A stretch of 64,000 bases of DNA, from contig NZ_ML219768.1 of NCBI RefSeq assembly GCF_004765785.1, positions 229,216-293,215 on the forward strand, in the 5' to 3' direction. Positions within the stretch are counted from its first letter, which is position 1; each line of letters opens with the position of its first letter. This document shows, piece by piece, positions 42,684 through 50,044 of this stretch. The notes below the pieces were generated by a model. The model was not told the origin of the DNA. It saw only the letters and a list, made by a program, of their open reading frames with translations, and ran no database searches. The stretch comes from Halorussus ruber (lineage in GTDB: Archaea > Halobacteriota > Halobacteria > Halobacteriales > Haladaptataceae). The position numbers were made by a program, and so were the translations under genes.

Positions 42684-43388
42684 ATGCGACGTCGAACCGC
42701 CCTGAAAGCCCTCGCCAGCGCGTCGGTCGGCCTGTCGGTCGCCGGATGCCTCGGTGCCGAGGAGGAACCCGGAACAGCGACGAGTCGCACGTCTGTGACG
42801 GCGACTCGGACGACCGAGACCTCTCCCGCAACCGAGATGGGGGAAATCAACATGACTGAAACGGCGGAGGCTACGACCGACGACGCGCCGGAGCAGACCC
42901 AGACGACGACCCGCGAGTGCCCGCCGAAAGACCAGCCAGCGCCGACCTGCGGCGACGAGTGGGAGCGCGTGAACGCCGCGACTTCTGGTGAGGTTTCTCA
43001 AGGGACCGCTGGCGGCTTCGAGGTGACCGCCGACCCGACGACCCTCTCGCCGGGCGACTGCGTGACGTTCAGGCTCACGAACACGGGCGACGAAAGTCGG
43101 GTGACTGGAACCAAGCAGAAGTACGGCATCCACCGCAAGACCGCCGACGGCTGGCGGTCGGTGCTGTTCACGAACCGTCGTGGCTACAACTCTCTCGGAA
43201 TACGCCACGAGCCGAGCGAAGGATTCGTCTGGAAGCGACGATTCTCGCAAGCAGGGCTGTCGAGAGACAGCGAGTACCGTGGAATCCGGGCCTGCGAACC
43301 GCTCGAACCCGGCACCTACCGGTTCGTCTACTGGGGCGGCGCGGGGCACTTCGACGCAATCGCCACCGAGTTCGAGGTCACGAAGTAG
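42684..43388 (+). CDS. Tat/lipobox secreted lipoprotein
   Basis: 234 residues. RRRTALKALASASVGLSVAGC is a twin-arginine-like signal with lipobox. A Thr/Glu-rich linker (about residues 30-70) is followed by a beta-sandwich domain starting ECPPKDQPAP and containing GDCVTFRLTNTGDESRV and a C-terminal YRFVYWGGAG strand. Several cysteines may form disulfides. Surface-anchored; function unknown. Confidence 0.78.
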   Translation: MRRRTALKALASASVGLSVAGCLGAEEEPGTATSRTSVTATRTTETSPATEMGEINMTETAEATTDDAPEQTQTTTRECPPKDQPAPTCGDEWERVNAATSGEVSQGTAGGFEVTADPTTLSPGDCVTFRLTNTGDESRVTGTKQKYGIHRKTADGWRSVLFTNRRGYNSLGIRHEPSEGFVWKRRFSQAGLSRDSEYRGIRACEPLEPGTYRFVYWGGAGHFDAIATEFEVTK

Positions 43389-43397
43389 TCGAGAGAG

Positions 43398-44717
43398 CTA
43401 CGTCACGCCGCCGCCGCGCGTCTCGAACTGCTCGTACTCCCGATTCTCGACCACTTGCCGCAACTGCTCGATTACTTCCCACACGTCCTCGTAGCTCGTG
43501 TACAGCGGCGCGGGACAGATTCGGACCACGTTCGGCGGTCGGAAGTCCACGACCACCCCGCGCTCCTTGAGGGCCTCGCTGACTCGGTAGGCCTCGGGAT
43601 GCTCGACGGCGACGTGGCCGCCGCGACGGTCGGGGTTCCGAGGAGTGCCGACGTCGCACTCGTCGAGTCGCTCGTCCACGAGGAACATGAGGTAGTCGGT
43701 GAGCGCGAGGGACTTTTCGCGGACCGCCTCGATAGAGGTCTCCTCGAAAATCTCCAGCGACCCCGCCAGCGGCGCGGACGAGAGAATCGGAATCGTGCCG
43801 ATTTGGTAGGCTCCGGCGTCGTCTGCGGGCGTGTAGGTCGGGTTCATCTCGAACTGGGTCTCCTTGTCGTGGCCCCACCAGCCAGCGAGGGCCGGTCTGA
43901 CGTCGAAGTGGTCCTCGTTGACGTAGAGGCCCGCGATGGCCCCCGGCCCGGCGTTGAGGTACTTGTAGCTACACCAGACCGCGAAATCGACGCCGATTTC
44001 CGAGAGGTCGTGGGGCACGACGCCGACCGAGTGCGCGAGGTCGAAGCCAGCGAGGATTCCCCGTTCGTGGGCGGCCTCGGTGATTCGCTCGATGTCGAGG
44101 AGTTGCCCGCTCCGGTAGAGGACCGAGGGCAGGAAGACAATCGCCGTGTCGTCGTCCATCGCCGCGATGACGTCCTCGGTCTCGATGGTCCGGCCGTCTC
44201 GGCTCTCGACCACGGTGAGCGCCTCGTCGGGATTGAGGCCGCGCTGGCGCAACTGGGCGCGGACGGCGTAGTGGTCGGTCGGGAAGTCGAGTTCGTCCAC
44301 GACGATGTTCGCCCGCTCGGCGTCCCGCTCTCGGACCCGGTCGTAGAACGTGCCGACCAGCGTGTGGATGTTGACCGTCGTGGAGTTGGCGACGACGACT
44401 TCGGACTCGTCCGCGCCGACCAGCGGCGCGAGGCGGTCGCCCAACTGCTCGCCGTAGTAGAACCACGGCGGGTCGGCGTCGGTCCACCCGCGGATGGCGA
44501 GATTCTTCCACTCGTCCACGGCCCGGTCGAGGGCCTCCTCGGCGTCCTCCGACAGCAAGCCCAGCGAGTTGCCGTCCACGTACCACTCGTCCTCGGGGTC
44601 GTAGAACCGGTCGGCGAGGTGGGAAAGCGGGTCGGATTCGTCGCGCTCGGCGGCGTGGTCCGCCCCGAGTTCGAAATCCTGGGCGGACTCGTCCCCGGAC
44701 TCCTCGTCAGCGTTCAT
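43398..44717 (-). CDS. kynU: Kynureninase
   Basis: 439 residues. YVDGNSLGLLSEDAEEAL near residue 50, the PLP-binding SSYKYLN-like WCSYKYLNAGPGAIAG, AGFDLAHSVGVVPHDL, and the substrate-loop GWWGHDKETQFEMNPTYTP. It cleaves kynurenine or 3-hydroxykynurenine to anthranilate and alanine in tryptophan breakdown or NAD supply. No other kynurenine-pathway gene is in the window. The N-terminal 30 acidic residues are a halophilic extension. Confidence 0.93.
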   Translation of the reverse strand: MNADEESGDESAQDFELGADHAAERDESDPLSHLADRFYDPEDEWYVDGNSLGLLSEDAEEALDRAVDEWKNLAIRGWTDADPPWFYYGEQLGDRLAPLVGADESEVVVANSTTVNIHTLVGTFYDRVRERDAERANIVVDELDFPTDHYAVRAQLRQRGLNPDEALTVVESRDGRTIETEDVIAAMDDDTAIVFLPSVLYRSGQLLDIERITEAAHERGILAGFDLAHSVGVVPHDLSEIGVDFAVWCSYKYLNAGPGAIAGLYVNEDHFDVRPALAGWWGHDKETQFEMNPTYTPADDAGAYQIGTIPILSSAPLAGSLEIFEETSIEAVREKSLALTDYLMFLVDERLDECDVGTPRNPDRRGGHVAVEHPEAYRVSEALKERGVVVDFRPPNVVRICPAPLYTSYEDVWEVIEQLRQVVENREYEQFETRGGGVT

Positions 44718-44848
44718 GCCGGGAGAGAGCGGCGGAGTCGGGTTAGTAGTTTGGTCTCTGGCGCGGTGTTTGGTCCATCGAAGGTACTTGTGGGAATAGA
44801 GGAAGTGCGACGAGTGCGAACCGCGGAATTAGCGTGATGAACGTTTTC

Positions 44849-45088
44849 TGAAGCCCCCGCCCGCTCGCGGTCGCTCGCCGGGATATTTCCGCGCCTCACC
44901 GCAACGCACCGGAAGACAAACCGCGTCTTCCGGGCCGCTGCTCGCTTCGCTCGCAGAGACACCGCAACGGCGCGGAAATAGTCGCCCGCCGAGACGACCA
45001 CGGGCCTGACGGCCACCGGCGGACAAACCGCGTCCGCCGAGCAGTCGTTCGCTTCGCTCACGACGACCGCGACCGGGCGGCCCCTTCA
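44849..45088. mobile_element. Compound MITE-like element with two AAACCGC hairpins
   Basis: 240 bp in the 535-nt gap 44718-45253. Termini TGAAGCCCCCGCCCGCTCGCGG and the inverted ACCGGGCGGCCCCTTCA match those of the element at 25994. Inside, TATTTCCGCGCC/GGCGCGGAAATA (44884-44895 with 44969-44980) brackets the hairpin GGAAGAC-AAACCGC-GTCTTCC (44911-44931). A second hairpin GGCGGAC-AAACCGC-GTCCGCC (45018-45038) follows, with GTTCGCTTCGCTC after it. No open frame with transposase features. The remaining gap (45089-45253) ends in an AT-rich stretch with a CGAGCGCCCGC/GCGGGCGCTCG palindrome near 45140-45165. Confidence 0.75.
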
Positions 45089-45253
45089 TCCCACCCACGG
45101 CGGCCGATACACCGAGCGCATCCGTAGCGGTTGATTCGCCGAGCGCCCGCCGCAGCGGGCGCTCGACCGTTCGCCTGAAAGCATTCCATGCTTATTTTTA
45201 GCATCATATTACAATTCTTAAAGAACGAATTTCAATTCTCTTGTCCCGCTCGA

Positions 45254-46183
45254 CTACTCCGCGGGCCAGTACTCCACGCCGGAAATCGTCGCGCGCCAGT
45301 AGGGCAGGTCGCCGTCCGGCAGGTTCCACTCGACTTCGCCCTCGGTCGGCACGAGGAGGCCGCCTCGCTCCCGATAGTTCCACAGGTGGCCGGTCCACGT
45401 GGCCCGCTCGAACCCGCCGTCGTCGGTCTCGCGGGGGCGCTCGGCCACCACGCGCTCGACCTCGTCGTTGTCGGTGAAGTGGAAGACTGCCGAGACGGTC
45501 GTGTCGTCGTGTTCGAGCGTGGCCCGCGCGGAATCGTCGTCTATCTCCTCCCACTCGACGCCCTCGCCGGGCACGAGCGCGGTCGGGAACCAGACCGCCT
45601 CGACGAGGTACCGGACGAGTTCGCCCTCGTCGAGGTCCGGACTCGGAACCATGTCGGCGACCGGGAGCGCCCCGAGGAGCGCGGCCCGGAGGACGCCGCT
45701 CCCGCCGACGTAGGCGTCCACGACGCGGACCGGCAGGAACGGAGCCATCTCGATGGTCGCGTCCCAGACGAACCCCGGCGGGCGAACCGTGACCCGCTGG
45801 GTCGCTTCGAGGGGCTTCCACGCCGATTCCGGGCCGCCGAGTCGGAACTCGCCGCGCTGTTCGAGTCGCGCCGACCGAACGTAGGACCGCCCGTCCCGAA
45901 TCGCGTTGTCGAGGTAGTCCCGAACCGGGTCGGGCAGGCCCGTCAAGTCGTCGTCGGTGACCGTCCGGTCGGTGTCGGTGACGATTCGGTCGGCGGGCGC
46001 GTCCGCTCGGTCTCTGCGTCCTTCGCCAGCGATGGCTCGCTCGGGCCGAGCGTCGGCCTCCGCGAGGAGTTCGTCGGCGAGGTCGGCGCTCGCCCGGTCG
46101 AATCGACTGCGCCCGACCGCGACGGCCGCGCCGAGACCGACCGCGGCGACGCCGAGTCCCTTCAGGGCGGTTGTGACTCGCAT
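45254..46183 (-). CDS. DUF6920/DUF6544-like protein
   Basis: 309 residues. An N-terminal hydrophobic segment (LKGLGVAAVGLGAAVAVG) may anchor it. The body has LPDPVRDYLDNAIRDG, ARLEQRGEFRLG, VDAYVGGSGVLRAALLG, YLVEAVWFPTALVP and WTGHLWNYRERGGLLVPTEG, the ordered blocks of the DUF6544/DUF6920 family, thought to bind lipid-like ligands. No enzymatic activity established. Divergent from the hydrolase at 46284 by about 100 nt. Confidence 0.7.
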   Translation of the reverse strand: MRVTTALKGLGVAAVGLGAAVAVGRSRFDRASADLADELLAEADARPERAIAGEGRRDRADAPADRIVTDTDRTVTDDDLTGLPDPVRDYLDNAIRDGRSYVRSARLEQRGEFRLGGPESAWKPLEATQRVTVRPPGFVWDATIEMAPFLPVRVVDAYVGGSGVLRAALLGALPVADMVPSPDLDEGELVRYLVEAVWFPTALVPGEGVEWEEIDDDSARATLEHDDTTVSAVFHFTDNDEVERVVAERPRETDDGGFERATWTGHLWNYRERGGLLVPTEGEVEWNLPDGDLPYWRATISGVEYWPAE

Positions 46184-46283
46184 ACGCTGTGTTCGCCGTC
46201 AGTCGTCAAGAGGTTCGCGGCGGGGGAGGCGACGAGGTCAGCGACCCCCGTCTACTTTCTTCCCCGCGTTCGTAGCCCGATAT

Positions 46284-47276
46284 ATGACCCAACCCCTCCG
46301 AACCGAGCTCGACGCAGAGGCCGCAGACGTCGTCGCGGACATCGAATCGGCGGGCGTCCCCGAGTGGTCGGCCATGTCGGTCGAGTCCGCCCGGCGAATC
46401 GAGGACGAGGTCTTCTCCGGCGGCGACCCGCCGGAAGTCGGTTTCGTCAGGGACCTCTCGATTCCCGGTCCCGACGGCGAACTCCCGATTCGCGTCTACC
46501 GCCACGGGCCGGGAGACGCCGACGCGGACGACCCAGCGCCGGTGCTGGTCTACTACCACGGCGGCGGATGGGTACTGGGGACCCTCGACTCCATCGACGG
46601 CGTCTGCCGCCGACTCGCCCGCCGAGGAGAGTGCGTGGTCGTCTCGGTGGACTACCGACTCGCGCCCGAACACCCCTTCCCCGCCGCGGTGGACGACGCC
46701 TTCGCCGCGCTCCGGTGGGTCGCGGACAACGCCGAGACCTTCGGCGGCGACCCGGGTCGGCTCGCGGTCGGCGGGACCAGCGCTGGCGGGAACCTCGCGG
46801 CGGTGACGGCGATTCGAGCGCGGAACGCCGCCGACTCCCGAGCGACGGCCCGCTTGGGCGGCCTCGACGACGCCCCGGAAATCGCCCACCAGTTCCTGTT
46901 CTACCCCATCACCGACCACGCCTTCGACACCGACTCCTACGCCGAGAACGGAGACGGCCCGCTCCTGACCGAACGAGACATGCGCTGGTTCTGGGACCAC
47001 TACCTCCGGACCGAGTTGGACGGCGCGAACCCCTACGCCTCGCCGCTCCGGACGCGAGACCTCTCGGACCTCCCGCCAGCGACCGTCGTGACCTGCGGGT
47101 TCGACCCCCTCCGCGACGAGGGCGTGGCCTACGCCGAGCGGTTGGCGGACGCCGGGATTGCGGTTCGCCACGACCACCACCCGGACCAACCCCACGGCTT
47201 CCTGAGCATGAGCGAGTCGGTTTCCGCGGCCGACAGGGTGCTGGACGAAATCGGCGAGGAACTTCGGGAGCTGTAG
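46284..47276 (+). CDS. Alpha/beta hydrolase, HSL-type carboxylesterase
   Basis: 330 residues from the ATG at 46284. Hormone-sensitive-lipase family signs: VYYHGGGWVLG (HGGGW oxyanion loop), GGTSAGGNLAA (G-x-S-x-G nucleophile), the aspartate in CGFDPLRDEG and the histidine in QPHGFLSM. Hydrolyses short acyl esters. Cytoplasmic, monocistronic. Confidence 0.9.
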   Translation: MTQPLRTELDAEAADVVADIESAGVPEWSAMSVESARRIEDEVFSGGDPPEVGFVRDLSIPGPDGELPIRVYRHGPGDADADDPAPVLVYYHGGGWVLGTLDSIDGVCRRLARRGECVVVSVDYRLAPEHPFPAAVDDAFAALRWVADNAETFGGDPGRLAVGGTSAGGNLAAVTAIRARNAADSRATARLGGLDDAPEIAHQFLFYPITDHAFDTDSYAENGDGPLLTERDMRWFWDHYLRTELDGANPYASPLRTRDLSDLPPATVVTCGFDPLRDEGVAYAERLADAGIAVRHDHHPDQPHGFLSMSESVSAADRVLDEIGEELREL

Positions 47277-47300
47277 TCGCGCGCCGAACCGCGAAGCAGT

Positions 47301-47723
47301 TTACTCGAAGTCGTCGTCGCTCGTGACGGGCTTGCCTTCCTCGGTCGGCGGGGCGATGTGGTCCACGAACTCCTCGACGCTCGGCTCCTCGACGCGGACC
47401 CGAACGTGGATGTCGCCGAGTTCGTCGGGGTTGCCGACCGCGAAGTTGACCACGTCCTGAAACGCCGCCTGCTTCTTGAGGTCGAACGAGAAGGTGTCGC
47501 CGCGGCGACTCCCGAAGAACTCCCCGCGGGCGGTGTCGAGTATCTCCTGGCGGTGGAGGAGTTCCGAGAAGTGATCTAAGGAGTGGACCTCCGCGGCGAC
47601 CTCGCCGTGCTGTTCGTCCGGTTCCGCGCCGGGGAAGATGTTGGCGATGGCCGTGGCGACGCGGTCCGCAATTTCGGTGTCCTTGACTGGCGCGGTAATC
47701 TGGACGTCGATGCTGTAAATCAT
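47301..47723 (-). CDS. UPF0201 (RNA-binding fold) protein
   Basis: 140 residues starting MIYSIDVQITAPVKDTEIAD. Archaeal UPF0201 pattern: IANIFPGAEPDEQHGEV, then EILDTARGEFF and FDLKKQAAFQDVVNFAVG. The fold resembles ribosomal L5-type domains. Overlaps the stop of the upstream UPF0200 gene by 4 nt; the UPF0200-UPF0201 pairing is conserved among archaea. Function unknown. Confidence 0.87.
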   Translation of the reverse strand: MIYSIDVQITAPVKDTEIADRVATAIANIFPGAEPDEQHGEVAAEVHSLDHFSELLHRQEILDTARGEFFGSRRGDTFSFDLKKQAAFQDVVNFAVGNPDELGDIHVRVRVEEPSVEEFVDHIAPPTEEGKPVTSDDDFE

Positions 47724-48304
47724 ATTTTCTGCTCCTGCTCGTCCTGTTTGCGTTCGAGGCCCTCGATTCCCTCGCTCAGGAGGAGGCGAATCTTCTCGTG
47801 GAAGGCCTCCAGCGTGGTGGTGTTCTCGACCGACACGTCGGCCCGCGCGATCGCCTCGTCCATGCCGAAGCCCCGCTCGCGCTCGTCTCGCTCGCGCAGG
47901 GCCTCGCCGTCGTCGGTGTTGTCCCGACCGCGCGCCTCGACGCGCTCGGCCCGGACCTCGAAGGGCGCTTCGATGCTGACCAGCGTGAACGCCTCGCCGA
48001 AGGCCTCCTCGAATCGCTCGACCTCGACGCCCGCTCGGATGCCGTCCACGAGGACCGCCTCGGCGTCCTCCAACTCGGTTTCGATGATAGGGAGCGAGCG
48101 CTGGGCGATGGCGTCCGGGCCGTTCTCCTCGCGGAGCGCGCCCGCGATTTCGCCGTGGTGTTCGGCCGGGTCGAGACCCCGGTCTCGACACTCCTGCCGA
48201 ATCACGTCGCCCATCGTCACGACGGGAATGCCCAACTCCTCGGCGACGGACGCGGCCTCGCTCTTGCCGCTCCCCGGCAGGCCCACGGTACCGATTACTC
48301 TCAT
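47720..48304 (-). CDS. UPF0200 dephospho-CoA-kinase-like P-loop NTPase
   Basis: 194 residues from the ATG at 48304. P-loop GLPGSGKSEAA at residues 7-17, MGDVIRQE, and the LID-like region with RERDERERGFG. Related to dephospho-CoA/adenylate kinases but with unknown substrate. Coupled to the UPF0201 gene, which may act with it on RNA. A longer upstream frame is ignored because MRVIGTVGLPGSGKS is the family start. Confidence 0.87.
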   Translation of the reverse strand: MRVIGTVGLPGSGKSEAASVAEELGIPVVTMGDVIRQECRDRGLDPAEHHGEIAGALREENGPDAIAQRSLPIIETELEDAEAVLVDGIRAGVEVERFEEAFGEAFTLVSIEAPFEVRAERVEARGRDNTDDGEALRERDERERGFGMDEAIARADVSVENTTTLEAFHEKIRLLLSEGIEGLERKQDEQEQKI

Positions 48305-48427
48305 TAGGTTTCGATAGTGGTGAGTCGCGCTTAAACGCTGTGTTCCGGAGAGCGCGAACGAAGCAGGCACTCAGTTCGTGGCGAGCGGGAAGCGTCGAGT
48401 AGAGAGAGGGCGAAGAATGGGGATTAG

Positions 48428-48477
48428 TTGTATAGAAAATAATCTTTTGTCTTTAGAAATTATATAGTTGTCTTTAG
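48428..48477. other. AT-rich motif GTATAGAAAA...CTTTAGAA before the tRNA gene
   Basis: Third clear copy of the motif described at 7041. A second, shorter TATAGTTGTCTTTAG follows in direct orientation. It lies in the divergent gap between the UPF0200 gene and tRNA-Arg. Confidence 0.5.
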
Positions 48478-48565
48478 TGCTACCGAGACGAGGGTAGCGT
48501 CTGGCGGGCTCGGTGGCGCTAAAATCCTAAGTTCTTTTGCCAACCACCGATATACGACAGAACGA

Positions 48566-48720
48566 GGGCACGTAGCTCAGTCTGGAAAGAGCGTCGGACT
48601 TCTATCCCGGTCGGTGCCCACTCGCGGTTCCACCGCTCGCATCGTCGAGGCGCGTCGCGCCTCGCTACGCCGATTGGGGAAGACATCCGACGGTCGTGGG
48701 TTCAAATCCCATCGTGCCCG
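48566..48720 (+). tRNA. tRNA-Arg(TCT): tRNA-Arg(TCT) with an intron
   Basis: Exons 48566-48604 and 48685-48720 give a 75-nt tRNA. The acceptor stem GGGCACG pairs with CGTGCCC, with G as discriminator. The D arm GCTC/GAGC, anticodon stem TCGGA/TCCGA and T arm GTGGG/CCCAT are all paired. The loop CTTCTAA gives anticodon TCT (48601-48603). CCA is not encoded. The last 22 nt of the gene recur within a 56-bp direct repeat downstream. Confidence 0.95.
48605..48684 (+). other. 80-nt archaeal tRNA intron (bulge-helix-bulge)
   Basis: Canonical position 37/38. Exon CTTC pairs with intron GAAG (central 4-bp helix), the bulges are TA^T and AC^A, intron CCC pairs with GGG, and the 3' bulge is followed by the anticodon stem TCCGA. 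Cleavage therefore falls exactly at 48604/48605 and 48684/48685. The intron also contains a GAGGCGC-GTC-GCGCCTC hairpin (48647-48663). Confidence 0.93.
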
Positions 48721-48754
48721 TACAGCGACCGAAGGGAGCGAACCGGCGCGAAAG
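48699..48754 (+). repeat. 56-bp direct repeat, copy 1 (tRNA 3' end; attachment-site-like)
   Basis: Covers the last 22 nt of tRNA-Arg and 34 nt downstream. The identical sequence occurs at 48823-48878. Duplication of a tRNA 3' end is the usual trace left by tyrosine-integrase elements. Confidence 0.9.
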
Positions 48755-48822
48755 GGGTTTTGAACCCTGCAAGTCGCACGCCCGGAACGGCCGAAGGCCG
48801 CACGCCCGGACCGTCTTGCTCC

Positions 48823-48878
48823 GGTTCAAATCCCATCGTGCCCGTACAGCGACCGAAGGGAGCGAACCGGCGCGAAAG
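48823..48878 (+). repeat. 56-bp direct repeat, copy 2
   Basis: Perfect copy of 48699-48754, 124 bp downstream. The 68 nt between the copies hold GGGTTTTGAACCC-like and CGGAACGGCCG palindromes and no gene. It is not a second tRNA because there is no 5' half. Confidence 0.9.
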
Positions 48879-48899
48879 TGAAGTCCGATGTACTCGGAG

Positions 48900-49121
48900 C
48901 TAAGTCCGGACCCAGACAAAGGACGTCCCGACTTCTTCACTCCTCACTTCACCCCGTTCTTCTAATTCCTTGAGACGCTGGTATGCCAGATTGTACGAAC
49001 AACCGACTTTTCCGGCAACATTCCGAGTGCTAGATACCGGGAGTGACTTGACAGCAGAGAGGAACGCCTCATCAGGATACTGCCGCGAAAACTTCCCCTC
49101 CTCGTCCCTGTCGTCAGCCAT
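48900..49121 (-). CDS. Small winged-helix DNA-binding protein
   Basis: 73 residues. FSRQYPDEAFLSAVKSL, SSTRNVAGKVGCSYNLAYQRLKELEERGEV and a final strand TSFVWVRT form a compact winged helix of a type common in haloarchaea. Divergent from the methyltransferase gene across 110 nt holding an inverted repeat, so it may control that promoter as controller proteins do in type II systems. GC lower than the genome around it. Confidence 0.72.
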   Translation of the reverse strand: MADDRDEEGKFSRQYPDEAFLSAVKSLPVSSTRNVAGKVGCSYNLAYQRLKELEERGEVRSEEVGTSFVWVRT

Positions 49122-49169
49122 CGACTGGTAGTTGTCTTGCCCACGTTCTTAAGTGTCAAGAGACGCAAT

Positions 49170-49192
49170 CCGTTAAAGACTGGGTTTAATGG
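49170..49192. promoter_or_regulatory. Candidate operator between the winged-helix gene and the methyltransferase
   Basis: CCGTTAAA-7 nt-TTTAATGG, 7 of 8 positions complementary, in the divergent gap and about 40 nt before the methyltransferase ATG. It overlaps TTTAA-type promoter elements in both directions. Confidence 0.45.
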
Positions 49193-49231
49193 ACGCTTTT
49201 ATCACTATACGCCCCAGACGTTACCAGTAGA

Positions 49232-50044
49232 ATGAGTGAGTCTGTCGAGGGTGAATCTGAACCGACAGCGGAATCAGATGTCGTTGACGAAGAGAGTTTT
49301 CGACTCGAAGGCGGCACAGTTCAAACTACCCTCACAGACGAGAAGGAAGACGAACTAATTTTGTCTGCGTATCAGGCACGAAACAGCGAAGTTTTTCCGA
49401 AAGTACTCGATTTGCACGTCGAAGATGGAGCGAAAATTGCAGACGTAACGTATGGAAAAGGCGTCTTCTGGAAAGAGGTGGACGTTGGGAACTACGAAGT
49501 CTACGCATCGGACTTAGACCCTGAGAAGTCTCCGTGCGGGCACTCCGTCGACTGCCGGAATCTTCCGTACGAAGACGACAGTTTCGATGTGGTCGTCCTC
49601 GACCCGCCCTACGCGGAAGGGTTCTTCCGACGTAACAAAGACATGCTGGCCGGTGGAGACGGTTCGCACTCTAATTTCAGAGACCACTACTCGAACGGAG
49701 AAGTCGTAGATACGAACGGCTCGAAGTATCACCAAGCGGTGCTCGACCTCTACTGTGAGGCGGGGATAGAAGCAAAACGAGTCCTGAAAGAAGACGGGAC
49801 TCTCATCGTCAAAGTCCAAGACGAAGTGTCCGCCAACACGCAAGAACTCACCCATATTCAGATTACGAACTTCTACGAGGGAGAGCTCGACATGTACTCG
49901 AAAGACCTGTTCGTCGTCGTTCGGTCGAACAAACCCGCCGTATCGGGGATGAACAAACAGGTTCACGCCCGGAAAAATCACTCGTTCTTCATGGTCTACG
50001 AACTGGACGAGACGCCAACGAATATCCTACACGCCGACGATTAA
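49232..50044 (+). CDS. DNA adenine methyltransferase-like protein (DPPY type)
   Basis: 270 residues. SAM-binding motif I ADVTYGKGVFW (residues about 70-80), an acidic residue in SDLDP (about 93-97) for ribose binding, and motif IV DPPY at 124-127, the N6-adenine form. The rest (YCEAGIEAKRVLKEDGTLIVKVQDE) is the usual Rossmann second half. No separate target-recognition domain is evident, so specificity is unknown. Its 3' end overlaps by 4 nt the convergent nuclease-like gene. Lower GC than flanking core genes; part of an islet beside tRNA-Arg. Confidence 0.78.
   Translation: MSESVEGESEPTAESDVVDEESFRLEGGTVQTTLTDEKEDELILSAYQARNSEVFPKVLDLHVEDGAKIADVTYGKGVFWKEVDVGNYEVYASDLDPEKSPCGHSVDCRNLPYEDDSFDVVVLDPPYAEGFFRRNKDMLAGGDGSHSNFRDHYSNGEVVDTNGSKYHQAVLDLYCEAGIEAKRVLKEDGTLIVKVQDEVSANTQELTHIQITNFYEGELDMYSKDLFVVVRSNKPAVSGMNKQVHARKNHSFFMVYELDETPTNILHADD

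Noticed and set aside
45188..47326. 712-codon + strand frame spanning two genes
   Set aside because: Arg-rich shadow of the DUF6920-like and hydrolase genes, both of which are supported in other frames.
48800..48845. Second tRNA gene
   Set aside because: Only the T arm and acceptor 3' strand are present, as part of the 56-bp direct repeat; there is no 5' half or anticodon arm.
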